A DNA stretch of 64,000 nucleotides from CALDTK01 sp963837005 (GTDB lineage Bacteria; Bacteroidota; Bacteroidia; Chitinophagales; Saprospiraceae), in contig CAWIMC010000017.1 of assembly GCA_963837005.1 (NCBI GenBank), forward strand, positions 1 through 64,000, read 5' to 3'. The notes beneath the pieces are model-generated. The model was given only the letters and a program-made list of their open reading frames with translations. It searched no databases and was not told where the DNA came from. Each line of letters begins with the position of its first letter. Within the stretch, counting starts at the first letter, position 1. The translations under genes and the position numbers were made by a program. Of the stretch, positions 1-10,457 are shown piece after piece.

Positions 1-95
1 GGGGGCAGTTGGGCACGGACCAAGAAGCTCCTCACCGGCGTACTGAGGTGATAGCCGCTGTCCTTGCCGGGGCCTACCGACTGCCGAATCTTTGG

Positions 96-305
96 TTAAG
101 TATTGATTTTCAACAGATTGCGTAGCTTTCTGCGCAGCCACGAGTCTTCGAGATCGAGCATGCAGGCGAGCAACGCTTCGAAAGCTTCCGGCCGCTCCTG
201 GTAGATGAGCCGGAAGAGAAGATCGCAGTCGTTGGAGACGCGGTTTTCCGTAGTGGAATAGGCCGAAAAGAGGGAAATGGGGGCAGGGATACATCGTCTG
301 ACGAT
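96..305 (-). pseudogene. C-terminal gene fragment, function unknown
   Basis: Reading the minus strand down to the TAA at 96-98 gives a protein-like stretch containing ISLFSAYSTTENRVSND, then a Leu/Glu-rich helical part ending RRKLRNLLKINT. No start codon lies in this frame before an upstream stop, so it is a fragment or a frameshifted gene. The FSxYSxxENRV pattern resembles N-terminal motifs of some Bacteroidota accessory genes of unknown function; that resemblance is from memory. It sits just downstream of another fragment on the same strand, in a stretch where no gene is intact. Confidence 0.3.
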
Positions 306-337
306 AGCATTAGGTCGTCATGCATACGGCCTTTGCC

Positions 338-517
338 CTACTCCTCCCACCACGCCGGTAACAGTTCCCCCAGGTCAACCTCGGCCATCTCTCGCCAGTC
401 TCCAGCAGGCATAGGGAGCACGAATTGCCGAAACTCCGTATCTCGGTACGGCGTACCCAGGCGACCACGACCGTCGAGACCGTGGCGGAAGACGTAGTCG
501 ACGAGCTCCTGTCGACA
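338..517 (-). pseudogene. C-terminal gene fragment, function unknown
   Basis: A minus-strand frame ending at 338-340 encodes about 59 residues (QELVDYVFRHGLDGRG, later FRQFVLPMPAGDW, ending LLPAWWEE) with the composition of a real protein C-terminus. A stop at 518-520 cuts it upstream. The AT-richer sequence from about 540 to 722 could be more of the same gene in another frame but is not convincing. It ends a few bases before the fragment at 96-305, so the two may have been neighbouring genes in one operon. Confidence 0.3.
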
Positions 518-809
518 CTAGAGACCCCGCACCGTCGGCTGTTAATTCGATGTATTTGTTGAGATTACCAATTGCATCTAGCGCGATAGATGTTTGTGTA
601 TTTTGCCACGTGTTCCGTTTTCGTGTATACCAGCCACATCTACCTGAAAATACAACCAACGAGTCTAAGTTTATGGCGGGTGCGAATTTTGTTCGAGTGC
701 TGTAGCTAACTTGTGACACCATGCCATCTCCGATCAGAAAGGGTTAGATTCTTTCCGGCTGTAGATGAGATCGTAGTGATCGAGACTAACGTCTGCGGGT
801 CAAACTCTT

Positions 810-1391
810 TCACGCCAATAGTTTTTTGTGATCACGAAATGCTGCGTTAATCGGCAAGACTGTGAAAACTCGATTGTATGCATTAAGAATTTCGGTGCGC
901 CGAACAGTCGGCACTTCCGCCTTACTCGCATTTAGCGTTAACATGCGCGCGGGCTTTACTCGGCCTGCTAATCTCGTCAATTCATGCACACGCATGACGC
1001 TTAGCCGCGGGCGTTCCTCCGCGGACGCGAGTCGGCTTTCGGCACCGTTGGCGGCAGTAGGCACGCGCTGCGCCACCGCCGACGCCGAGGCCATCGGCAA
1101 CCCCGCCTCCGCGAAGACCTTCGATCCACGTCCACACACCGAAACCAGTGGTTCGCCCAAGGCAGCCTCGAGCTTGGCGATGCTCTTGAGGCTAAGGTTG
1201 TGGACTCCGCGCAACCACCGAGAGACTTGGGGAGCGTCAAAATCGTGCCCCTCGGCAAACTCCCGCATCGTCTTGTTTTTCAAGCGGTGCATCACCTCTT
1301 GCGTGATGAGGTAGCTGAGTTCGTCGAGGCGCGCATCGGGCAGCGTCGGCTGATAATCGAGACTGTAGTCGGCTTGTGATTCTTTATTCAT
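810..1391 (-). CDS. XRE-like helix-turn-helix regulator
   Basis: Start chosen at the ATG at 1391 (MNKESQADYSLDY), giving about 193 residues; the longer reading frame upstream lacks protein-like composition. Residues about 20-75 (LITQEVMHRLKNKTMREFAE, then QVSRWLRGVHNLSLKSIAKL) fit a lambda-repressor/XRE helix-turn-helix, with the recognition helix around SRWLRG. The rest is Ala-rich and unassigned. The gene lies directly downstream of the frameshifted gene at 1403-1994, and the pair has the layout of a toxin with its antitoxin regulator. That role is inference from gene order. Confidence 0.6.
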   Translation of the reverse strand: MNKESQADYSLDYQPTLPDARLDELSYLITQEVMHRLKNKTMREFAEGHDFDAPQVSRWLRGVHNLSLKSIAKLEAALGEPLVSVCGRGSKVFAEAGLPMASASAVAQRVPTAANGAESRLASAEERPRLSVMRVHELTRLAGRVKPARMLTLNASKAEVPTVRRTEILNAYNRVFTVLPINAAFRDHKKLLA

Positions 1392-1402
1392 GATTTCGGG
1401 AT

Positions 1403-1994
1403 TTACCAGTAGACATCTTCGCAATAGTCGAGATCGAGGAAGCCCTGTGGAGTGAAGGCCAGTCGATTCTTTCGGTACATTAAGTCTAGCGCATCGGAGA
1501 TCGCGTTGCCTTCCTCCACCTTCGCACGCACGTCCTCGCTGTCTTGCCACTTATTCGAGGTCTTCACTCCGCCGTCGAATAACACCAGGCTGTTGAGGAT
1601 GGGGTAGGCATACAGCGGTCGGCACCAACTCCTCCACCTCCGCTGCCGAAAGACCCTCTCGCTTCATCATCCGTCTTCGGTTGTGATTGTCCTCGTAGGG
1701 TAACGCGACACACCCGAGGGACTTATTTCCTTCGCGGCGGGTTGGGCGCTGCGGTCCGTTGAGTTGAAATTGTGTGAGCATAGCCTTAAGGTCTCGTACT
1801 TGAAGTTCTCGATTTCGCCTTGGGATCAAACTCTCTGGCTTGGCTGCCAGCTGTTGCCAAAAGGTTTTGGGGTGGAGCAAGCGAAGTGGTTCACCGGCCT
1901 CGTCGAGTTCTTCGACGGTGTACAGCGCGCCGTCGTGATTCGCCTGGGAAGACAAAAGTAACGTCAATCTACCGGTCTTGTTGTAAAATGTCAC
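1403..1994 (-). pseudogene. Frameshifted gene upstream of XRE regulator
   Basis: Two minus-strand frames join near 1600-1625. The upstream one starts MTFYNKTGRLTLLLSS and runs to EVEELVPTA; the downstream one continues LYAYPILNSLVLFDGGVKTS and ends LDLDYCEDVYW. Together they make one protein of about 195 residues with a one-base shift. I do not recognise the family. Because it precedes an XRE-type gene by about 11 bases, it could be the inactivated toxin of a two-gene module. The frameshift may be real or an assembly error. Confidence 0.4.
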
Positions 1995-2211
1995 AACGTG
2001 CTTTGCTGCTCGCGGCCTACACTGGAGATCCCGGCGCCTGCGGTGGCCAAGCTACTTGCTCGTCTGGGTATTTGCGGTGATCTAACCACCGTCACTGCTC
2101 GACAGCGTCAACAATCACTCGCCTGGCCGCCTGATCCGTCCTCGAATAGCTTTACAACATCCCCCATTTTAGAGCTATGAAGAAGACCCTCGTTAAAAAG
2201 GTGCGCCCTCG

Positions 2212-2796
2212 TGGCACCTGCGGGCGCTCGCGCAGTTCCTCGCCGCCCGCGCCTACCCGGCGCAGCGCTGCACGCACCACTCCGACCGCGGATGTCAGTA
2301 CCGCTCCCCGACTACGTGCGACTCCTCGGCCGCTCGGGGATCCGCATCTCGATGACCCAGGACGGCAACCCGCTGCACAACGCACTGGCCGAGAGCGTCA
2401 ACGCCCAACTCAAGGACCTCTACGACCTCGACGCCACGTACGCCTCACTGGCGGCTACCCGCGCGGCCTTAGCGGAGGCGGTCCGGATGTACAATGAGCC
2501 AGCGGCCGCACGGTTCGCTCGGCGCGGGGGTGACCCCGGCGATGGTACACCCCCGCCCGCAGGACTACCCCCACGTCCAGGTGGCCTACGGGCAGCTCGC
2601 GCCCGAGCCGGCGTCGGCCAAGGTCCCGACCAAGACTCCGGCCAAGACCCCGACATCGGATTTGTTTCGAGGCGCTACCGCGGACACGCCTACCCGAAAT
2701 GCTGGGCGACCCTCCAAAGACCATCCTCTTCTAAGCCTCATTCAGGACTTACTTCGCCACTGTCAACCCCATTCAGGAATCACTTCCCGCATGTAA
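2212..2796 (+). pseudogene. IS3-type transposase remnant
   Basis: The C-terminal part of an rve integrase-core transposase is spread over three frames. About 2213-2310 reads WHLRALAQFLAARAYPAQRC then THHSDRGCQYRS; about 2300-2500 reads YVRLLGRSGIRISMTQDGNP, then LHNALAESVNAQLKDLYDL and YNE; from 2500 on it reads QRPHGSLGAGVTPAM. HHSDRG, the GIxxSMTxxGNPxxNALAES block and YNEQRPHxSL are hallmarks of IS3-family OrfB. The 5' half, orfA and the terminal repeats are missing, so this is a dead fragment. Confidence 0.75.
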
Positions 2797-2847
2797 ACTT
2801 ACTATAGGACGCTCCAAGGATGCGCGGAAGGTGGTGAGCTCCCCCCC

Positions 2848-4107
2848 CTACACCAACTTCCCCAGCCCCACTTCCACCACCTCCCGCGGCACCACCCACG
2901 CCCGCACCCCCGCCGGCCGCGCCTGCGCGTACGCCAACACTTTCCCGATCCGCTCACGCTCCCGAGCCCCCAACTTCGTCTTCGCCACCGGCCACAACCC
3001 CGCCGCCCCATCGAGCGCCTCTTCCACCTGCGGCACGAGTTGCGCCAGCTCCGCCAAGCCCACGTCCAGCGTATTGATCGCACAAATAGCCGACGTGTAA
3101 TAGATCGCAAAGGCATCGGCGGGCCGGTCCGCGAGCTGGGTTTTGGCGAAAGCCGCCACGTCCTTTTGGAGTTCCACCAGGCGCATCAAATTGTACCCGA
3201 GGTCCTTCCATACCTTCGGCGAATCATCCTTGGCGGCGAGCTCGGACATCTCCTCGAGCAGCTCGCCCCGCCCGCGCAGGTAGTCCACCGTAGCCGGGAC
3301 GTGCAGCCCCCTCGACAGCGACGGGAGTGTGCGCTGCACAAACCAGCGCTGCACCCGCACCTGTGCGAAGAGCAAGTCGGGAATCTCTTCGGTCAAGGAC
3401 ACCAGCAAGGGCCGGAGCCAGAAGGCCGGCAACTCCGCGAGGGCTTGCGCCAAAACCTCCTCCGAGGCCCCCGGCGCCACGCGGGCCTCTCGCGGGATGA
3501 GCTTACGGAGCGCGGCACCACTCTCCGGAGAGGCGAGCAATTGCCCCATGAGCAAGTGCAGACCCTTGAGCCCATCCTGGTCAATGGCCACCTTCAGCAC
3601 GTTCACCGGGGGCCACAGCTCCTGCAGCGCGGCGTCAACCTCCTCGTGAATGAACTCCGGCAAGTCGTGCTCCTCTGTGAAAGCTTTGATCATTTCTTTG
3701 AGCTCGGCTATGTCAACGGGCGTGGAAAAGTCCGGAACGCCGGGCGCGGGGGCATCTGCCGGGTGCGGGTACCTCGACCTCACGCCAGCGGCACCCGGCA
3801 CCTGCGAAACGTCCACCCCCTGCGCCCCCGGTAGCCCGCGCGCCACCTCCGTAATGATGGCCGCGACGTGGGCGCAGGGCTTTTTCTCCTTGTGCTTGCC
3901 GCACGTGCAACTCCCCCGGCGCACCTCCACCCCGGAGTCCTTCTGAAAGTACAGCGCAGCCGTCTTGGCCCGCGGCCCTCCCACCTCAGCGCGAAGGGAG
4001 CTAGCTACCTCCGACAGCAGCCACCGGAAGGCCCCGCTGTCGAGATAATCATTCGCCGCATCGATGGCGTGCGGCGGGATACGCTTGACGTAATGCTCAA
4101 TCCTCAT
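2848..4107 (-). CDS. SWIM zinc-finger protein (copy A)
   Basis: A 419-residue protein. The SWIM motif CxCx8CxH is complete: C67, C69, C78 and H80 (GSCTCGKHKEKKPCAH). SWIM domains are zinc-binding folds linked to DNA or protein binding, and bacterial examples often sit beside SNF2 ATPases, as here. The rest is mainly helical with no catalytic motif I can name. It is clearly paralogous to the protein at 11592-12782: both start MRIEHYxKxIPxxxIxxAND and have the same finger at the same residues. It is divergent from the SNF2 gene, with a third SWIM N-terminus remnant between them. It encodes the abundant DNA word at 3141-3153 as AFAKT. Confidence 0.85.
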   Translation of the reverse strand: MRIEHYVKRIPPHAIDAANDYLDSGAFRWLLSEVASSLRAEVGGPRAKTAALYFQKDSGVEVRRGSCTCGKHKEKKPCAHVAAIITEVARGLPGAQGVDVSQVPGAAGVRSRYPHPADAPAPGVPDFSTPVDIAELKEMIKAFTEEHDLPEFIHEEVDAALQELWPPVNVLKVAIDQDGLKGLHLLMGQLLASPESGAALRKLIPREARVAPGASEEVLAQALAELPAFWLRPLLVSLTEEIPDLLFAQVRVQRWFVQRTLPSLSRGLHVPATVDYLRGRGELLEEMSELAAKDDSPKVWKDLGYNLMRLVELQKDVAAFAKTQLADRPADAFAIYYTSAICAINTLDVGLAELAQLVPQVEEALDGAAGLWPVAKTKLGARERERIGKVLAYAQARPAGVRAWVVPREVVEVGLGKLV

Positions 4108-4163
4108 ACTTCTCTCTTACAGCGCCTCAGCACTATAGGTTCTCAATAGATGGGACGCCATCC

Positions 4164-4177
4164 GCCTTCCGGCAAAA
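4164..4177. repeat. Variant copy of the recurring DNA word
   Basis: GCCTTCCGGCAAAA lies in the gap between the SWIM gene and the SWIM remnant. It differs at one base from GCCTTTCGGCAAAA, one of the main forms of the word. Same variant at 23397-23410. Confidence 0.5.
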
Positions 4178-4214
4178 CCATCGCTCACCTCCGAGCCCGC
4201 GCCAAGAGCGCCCC

Positions 4215-4277
4215 TCAGCTAGCAGCCGCGACCATGTGACGGTCAGAGATATGCTTGACGTAGTGCTCAACGCGCAC
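4215..4277 (-). pseudogene. N-terminal remnant of a third SWIM gene
   Basis: From GTG at 4277 to TGA at 4215 the minus strand encodes VRVEHYVKHISDRHMVAAAS, matching the first 20 residues of both SWIM proteins (MRIEHYVKRIPPHAIDAAND and MRIEHYFKQIPDRHIAVAND). The bases just outside it (agggccaaaaatagg) match those just outside the second SWIM gene (tggggcgaaaaatagg at 12783). It is therefore probably what is left of the SWIM gene that was originally divergent from the intact SNF2 gene. Confidence 0.7.
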
Positions 4278-4346
4278 AGGGCCAAAAATAGGACTACCAA
4301 AATTGTGATCGAAGCCGAGACATCGCCAACCCCCTACTTTCGCCCG

Positions 4347-7300
4347 ATGCCCACCGCGCCCACCCAGCCCGCCGCCCCCACCCCGCGCCACGCCGAACTC
4401 AAGGCCCTCCTCCTTTACGCCCTCGCCCTCTACGGCCCCAAGCGCGACCTCGAACTTCGCGGACTCCTCTCCACCGCCGTCGACCCCGACATCGCCGAGG
4501 TCTCCGCCGCCCTCGCCGAACTCCGCGACGAACGCAAGATCGTCGGCACGAAAGAAGTCGCCCTCGCCAGCGCTAAAGATGCCGTCTCTTACATCGTGAG
4601 CGCTGCCGGACGCTACCCAGATCACGCCCGACTCGCCGCCACCCGCATCGCGACGGCCGCCGACGTGCTCACGGGGCTGCCGCACTACCCCCGGCCCATG
4701 CGCGGGCGAGGCCAGGCCCAGAAGGCCCTCAACCTGCGCGAACACGTGCGCCGCGCACAGTGGATCGCCATCTTGCGCGGGGAGGATCGGGTCTTCGCCA
4801 ACAACGAGAAGCTCTACAACCAAGGCTATAACTATTACTACAGCCAGCTCGGCGCCACGATCGGCGATGACGTCGACGCCCTCCTGCTCGCCGCCGACGC
4901 ACCCTTCTTCGAACAGCTTACCGAGGGCTTCCAGAGCCGACTTCTCGACGCCTTCAAGGCGCAGCCAAAGGCACTCGGCCCGGAGCGCGTGACCTTCCTC
5001 CAATCCATCGCGTGGGCGCCGACGACCGCGGCGCTCCCGCCATCCGTCGCCCGGCGCCTCGAGGACCTCGCGACGCTGTACCCGCCCGCCGCCGCTAGAT
5101 CTCCCCGACGAGCCCGTGGCCCTCGACCAGCTCAATCTCTTCTACGCCCTCCTGCGCGGCGACTACGCAGCTGCCGATCGTCATGCCGTCACCGGGTGGA
5201 CCAAGCCCGCGCTCGTGTCCGGGCTCGATGGCCTACAGCAGATGTACCTCTACGCCCGCAAACGCATCAGCGCCAAGGAACTCCTCGCCCGCAGCAAGGG
5301 CTTTAAAATGAGTCCCTACCCGGAGACCGTCAACGCCTTCCTCGCTTTCGCGCACTTCGTCAACCTCGACGAGGACGCCGGCGTCCAACTCGTCAATACC
5401 GCCTTTACGCAGTCGCAGGGTTCGCCCCTCGGCGCACTGTATGTCGCGTGGACGATGCTGTGGGCCGACCGCGAGCTCAATCCCGTGGCCCTCAAACTCC
5501 TCCACGAAACGGCGCTCGCCAACGAGAAGCACGGCCGCCGCTACGTCGCCGCCGAACTCGCCGACACCCTGCGCAAGATCGTACCGCAGGATGGCCACGC
5601 CGAGTCCTGGAGGCAGATGGCTGAGCGTTTCCGCAAAACCCACGGCTACCAGTACGTCAACGACATCATCGCTCCGCGCGACCCGGCCGAAAAGTTGCTC
5701 GCCCTCCTCCAGCAGGTCGCCGAAGACGATACCGCCGCCCGCGAGGCCGAGCGCGAGACCCGCCTCGAGTGGCAGCTCGACTTCAAAACCGAAAAGTTCG
5801 ATATTAAGTGGCAAAGGATAGCGAAGGCTGGCGGCTGGACGCCCGGCCGCACCCTTACCCTCGATAAGCTCGTCGATACGTTTGAAAAAGGAGACCTCGA
5901 CGAGCGCGACGCGGATTTCGTCGAGCATTTAATCGACCAACAAGGCAGCACCTCGCGGCGCAGTTCGTACTCGTACTACGCCAGCGAACTGAGGATCGAC
6001 TTCGCGAAGCTCGTCTACCTCCTCGTCGGACACCCGCACGTGGTTTTGGCGAAAGCCCGCAGCGCCCAGGTCACCATCGAGAAAGGCGAAGCGGCCCTGT
6101 CGGTGAGCGAGACGCCGGACGGATTGCGCGTCGAGTTCAAGCCCCCGGGCGCCGCCGGGGAGTACGCCTACGAGGTGCTCGGCAAGACGCGTGTGACGGC
6201 CTACAAACTCACGCCCCGCGAAGTCGCGCTCGCCAAGGGCGTCGGCACCGGCTCGACCCTGCCGCCCGACAAGCGCCTCGAGCTCGAGCGCGCCCTGCCG
6301 AAGCTCCGCGAGCAGGTCAACGTCCGCTCCGCGATCGACCTCGACGACGCCGGCCTCGACCAGGTGAGCGGCGGCACCGAGGTGGCCGTGCACCTGCTCC
6401 CCAACGAGAGCGCCTACGACGCCGAACTGCTCGTGCGGCCGATCCCGGACATGGAGTATTACGTGGTGCCGGGCGAGGGCCTCGAGCGCGACATCGTCGT
6501 GCTCGACGCCGAAGCCGATACGCCGCGCCGCGTGGTGCTGAACCGCAATATCGCAGGCGAAACAGCCGCTGCGAAGAAGGTCGTCAAAGCTTGTCCAGCC
6601 CTCGGATCGGCCAGTGATCTGTCGCACCAATTCAGGATCGAAGATCCGCAGCAAGCCCTGCAATTAGTGGCCGAATTGCGCGACCAGCACGAGCGCGGAG
6701 GTATCACTATCGAATACCCGAAAGGACAACGTTTTAAGATAGCGGCTGTCGCCAAAACGAATGCGCTCAACCTTAATATCGGTCAGCAACGAGATTGGTT
6801 TTCTGTAAGCGGCAAGGTGACCGTCGACGAAAATAGAGTGCTTGACTTCGCGCAACTCTTACAGCACACACGCGATTCGAAAAGTCGTTTCGTGCAGATG
6901 GGCGAAGGGGAGTTCGTCGAACTTAGCGAGGAGCTGCGCCAGCGCCTCGCGCAAATGGAGGCGCTATTACACCAGCGCGGCAACGGCGTGGCGATCCCGA
7001 CGCTCGGCGCCAACGTGTTCGACACATTACTCAGCGAGATTGGAGACCTCGGCACGGTCGAGTACGACGAGGAGTGGACCCTGCAACTCGACCGCGTGGC
7101 GCAGGCGCGCAAGCTCAGACCCCGCGTACCCAAGGATTTCGACGCCGAACTGCGCGACTACCAGGAGGACGGTTACAAGTGGTTGATGCGCCTGGCGGCC
7201 TGGGGCGTGGGCGCGTGTTTGGCCGACGATATGGGACTCGGCAAGACGGTCCAAGCCCTGGCTGCGCTCACGAGTCGCGCGGGCGAAGGTCCGGCGCTCG

Positions 7301-8517
7301 TGCTCGCGCCCGCCTCCGTGACGCGCAACTGGGTGCGGGAGACCAAGCGTTTTGCCCCGAGCCTTACGGCAAAACTCCTGGCCTCGAGCAAGGAGACCAA
7401 CCTCATCGACGAAGTGGGCGACGGCGATGTGCTGATCGTTAGTTACGGCCTCGTACCGTACATCGAAGCAGAGTTGCAGGCCAAACATTTCGCGACCATC
7501 ATCCTCGACGAGGCGCAGGCGATCAAGAACCCGGCCTCGCAGCGCGCGAAGGCCGCCTTTGGGTTGAGTGGCGACTTTAAGATCGTCACGACGGGGACGC
7601 CGATCGAGAATAACCTGATCGAACTGTGGAGCTTGTTCCGCTTTTTAAATCCCGGTTTATTAGGCAGCCGCGAGGCTTTCGCCGGCAAGTACGCCCGCCC
7701 AATGGCGATCGCGGGAGGCGACACGGAGGTCTTACGCGACCAGCTCCGCAACCTCGTCCAGCCCTTCATCCTGCGCCGACGCAAGGACGATGTGCTGAAG
7801 GAACTCCCGGCCAAGACCGAGATCATCCTCGAAGTCGAGCCCACCGAGGCCGAGCGCGCCCTCTACGAGGCCATGCGCCGTGAGGCCCTCGAAGAGATGG
7901 CCAACGCGAGTCCGCAGGAGCAGCGTTTCGTGATCCTCAAACAACTCACGCGCCTGCGGCAGGCGGCCTGTCACCCGAAGCTGGTGCGCCCGTCCAGCAA
8001 GCTCGAGAGCTCGAAGCTGGCGCTGGTCGGCGAGACGATCCAGGAGCTGCTCGACAACGGCCACAAGGCGCTCGTCTTCAGTCAATTCGTCAAGCACCTG
8101 AAGTTGGTCGAGGCCTGGGTAAGAGCGGCCAAGATCCCGTACCGCTACCTCGACGGCTCGACGCCCGGCAAGAAGCGCGAGCAGCTGGTGCAGGAGTTCC
8201 AGGCCGGCGACGCGCAGTTGTTCCTCATCAGCCTCAAGGCCGGCGGTACGGGCCTCAACCTCACCGCGGCCGACTACGTGCTGCACCTCGACCCCTGGTG
8301 GAACCCGGCCGTCGAGGACCAGGCCTCCGACCGCGCCCACCGTATGGGCCAGCAGCGCCCGGTGACGGTGTACCGCTTCGTGACCCTCGGCACGATCGAG
8401 GAGAAGATCATAGATTTACACGCCGAGAAGCGGGACTTGGCCGATCAAATTTTGGCCGGCACGGACGCGAGCGCGAGCTTGAGCGTGGATCAGATGGTGG
8501 CGATGTTGGGGAGTTGA
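4347..8517 (+). CDS. SNF2-family DEAD/DEAH-like helicase (one frameshift)
   Basis: About 1,390 residues read as one gene once a frameshift at about 5081-5096 is bridged; both frames overlap there without a stop and give continuous sequence (ATLYPP, then LDLPDEPVALDQLNLFYALL). Start taken at ATG 4347 (MPTAPTQPAAPTPRHAEL). The N-terminal ~900 residues are helical and unassigned. The SNF2 ATPase follows: Walker A DDMGLGKT (about 7225), DEAQ box (7507-7518), TTGTPIENN, LISLKAGGTGLNL and DRAHRMGQQRPVTVYRF (about 8330). Such ATPases remodel or translocate along DNA. It is divergent from the SWIM gene, and a decayed copy lies at 12797-13150. The frameshift may be an assembly indel. Confidence 0.85.
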
Positions 8518-8762
8518 GCCGCGCGTTTGACCGGCTCTGCCGGGGCGCGGCTGGAATGCCGAGTGCGCCTGCGCCGTCGGGTCATGACGCTAGCGGTAAA
8601 TCTGGAACCAGGCTCTCAGCGTAAGGGCTTCGTGTCTCTTCGTGCTTCCCCTTTGTGTCTCTTTGTGGGAAATCGGCGCTGTGACGAGCGACAGTCAAAA
8701 GCTCTAAAACCAATTTGAATCAAAGCCAGCGTCTTTAGCTTGCCGAAAACAACGCGACCGCC
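8518..8762. other. Intergenic gap downstream of SNF2
   Basis: No gene is supported here. It holds a gtgtctctt/gtgtctcttt pyrimidine-rich stretch at about 8630-8670 that loosely resembles 13225-13270, downstream of the second, decayed SNF2 copy, so the duplication may have included some 3' flank. Confidence 0.25.
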
Positions 8763-9193
8763 GTGCCCTCCCTAGACAAACTCCCCAAACAAACCCTCGT
8801 CAAGGCTCTCCTCCGCCTCGCCGAGGAGTCGGAATCGGCCCGCAACCTCGTAGAGCGCCTCACGCAAAGTGAACCCGAACGCGTGGCAGCCATCAAAAAG
8901 GAGATTACGAGTATTCGCCGTCGCGAGGCCTTCATTCCTTATAACTCGAAGCGCCCCTTTTACCAACGTCTCGAAGCGCTCACGAAAGTGCGCTGTGCTA
9001 CCGTCTATTGATCGAAGATATTCTCGGAGCTGCACGTTCGAAAGCGTACAAGTATGCGGTCAAATACATGAATGCCTTGGTGAAATTGGACAGAAAGATT
9101 GAGGACTACAGAACGTATCCAACGCACGAAGCTTTTGTGGACAAACTGAGGGCGGAACACGGGAGGAAGCGAGCGTTTTGGGGGGCGGCGTGA
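8763..9193 (+). pseudogene. Small helical protein gene, frameshifted
   Basis: A GTG at 8763 opens VPSLDKLPKQTLVKALLRLA, running to about 9000. There the frame must change to continue LCYRLLIEDILGAARSKAYK, then YMNALVKLDRKIEDY, to the stop at 9191-9193. The joined protein would be about 143 residues, helical and charged. I do not recognise it with confidence; the IEDIL-xARSKAY pattern recalls the C-termini of conserved proteins of unknown function. It follows the SNF2 gene on the same strand. The break may be real or an assembly indel. Confidence 0.45.
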
Positions 9194-9528
9194 GAGATGA
9201 GTTTTGCCGAAAGGCGGATAAGACGCCGCGCAGAGGAGTGTGAAATTATCTAGGCTCGGAATTACCCAGCCGGCGTAGTAAGACGAAAGTTGAAGTCCTT
9301 ACTGGTGCCTAAAGCCTGCCACAGCATCCACCGATGCACTATTTGTAAATGAGTTACAGCAATATCTGCAGAGAGCACTTAGCCTGTCCCCGAGCTTGGC
9401 GCTCCCTCTTCGAGCTACGCTACGACGAGATTTAAGAGGTCAACTTCGAGACTTCCAAGCAGCTACCGGAGCAGCGAGAGATTGTAGGCGTGCCGCGGCG
9501 GGGCTGGTAGTGCACACACCCCCGCCCT
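9194..9528. other. Intergenic stretch with one copy of the recurring word
   Basis: No gene is supported in these 335 bases. A perfect TTTTGCCGAAAGGC lies at 9202-9215, just after the preceding frame closes. Nothing else recognisable. Confidence 0.4.
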
Positions 9529-10413
9529 TCACACCTGCAACACCTTCCCCCCATCCTCGTGCGGCTTCGTCCCAGCCACATCCGGTACGCCCGTCAGCTC
9601 GATGTGCAAGCCCGAGTGCGTAGCGTAAGCCTGCAAAACGTACTCCAGCCAATACGCCGGATGTCGTGGCCTCTTAAACACCCGCGTCAGCAACTCCTCC
9701 GCATCTTCCATCCGCAGCCGCAGCCTTTGCCGATCGAGAAAAGCTTCGTACTCGGCGCGAGGTTGACCGGTCAACACGTACGGCGTCGTAATCGCGACCT
9801 CGAAGTCTTCACCGTCACCCAAGGCGGGGACGAACCGACACAGCCACAACTCGCCCGCGCGGGCCACGTATCCAGACCCGCACACGGCATCGAATCGCTC
9901 GCCGGTGTGTAGCTCCACCACTCTCAACAAATGCCCCCGGACCGACGCGATCTCGTAGATCCCGCAGCGGCTCTCCGCAAAATTGCGTACGGCTTGCGCC
10001 AAAACAGCTGGCCGCCCCGCGAGGACATCCAAACTCGTAAATAGATCAGCGACGGTCTCCCCGCCGCGACCGAGCGGGTAGTCGTACAAGTAGGTCGCGG
10101 TCGCGAACGAAGACGTCACCGGGCTATGAGGCGGGTAGCTCGGCATGTACTCCTCGTCGTAGCCGGCGATCTCGTTGTTCTGTCGGACGAGTTTCGGATG
10201 GTCGAATACATGTTCGCCGAAGCACGAAATCGCGTGCTGGGCCGCGACATAGAGTCGAAAACTTGGCAGGTCCTCGACCGAACTTACGGTCTTCGGGTCT
10301 GGGCTCGCACCGAGAGCGGCGGATTCGATCGCCGCGTCGACGGTGGCCTTCGTCTCATCGTCGATGAGCTTGCGGTTGCGCAGTGATGCCGCGATACTTT
10401 TGGTTAGCGACAT
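9529..10413 (-). CDS. Hypothetical protein
   Basis: Start chosen at ATG 10413 (MSLTKSIAASLRNRKLID), giving about 294 residues; the longer frame to 10449 would crowd the divergent neighbour at 10458. Mixed alpha/beta composition, no signal peptide, no membrane segment. Tyr-rich segments (DEEYMPSYPPHSP, ATATYLYDYPLGRGGE) and a C-terminal helical region (RMEDAEELLTRVFKRP) are visible, but I do not recognise a family. It overlaps no neighbour and shares a 44-base divergent intergenic region with the next gene. Confidence 0.55.
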   Translation of the reverse strand: MSLTKSIAASLRNRKLIDDETKATVDAAIESAALGASPDPKTVSSVEDLPSFRLYVAAQHAISCFGEHVFDHPKLVRQNNEIAGYDEEYMPSYPPHSPVTSSFATATYLYDYPLGRGGETVADLFTSLDVLAGRPAVLAQAVRNFAESRCGIYEIASVRGHLLRVVELHTGERFDAVCGSGYVARAGELWLCRFVPALGDGEDFEVAITTPYVLTGQPRAEYEAFLDRQRLRLRMEDAEELLTRVFKRPRHPAYWLEYVLQAYATHSGLHIELTGVPDVAGTKPHEDGGKVLQV

Positions 10414-10457
10414 TAGGCAAAGGTGAGGTACATCACCTAAAATTTCCAAATCCCCCC

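Noticed and set aside
1..95. Possible gene end at the left edge
   Set aside because: Too short to support any call.
2211..2807. A 198-codon intact plus-strand gene
   Set aside because: Only its middle part is transposase-like; both ends are read in the wrong frame. It belongs to the IS3 remnant.
5233..6663. Minus-strand reading frames of 231 and 244 codons inside SNF2
   Set aside because: Antisense shadows of a gene with full helicase motifs.
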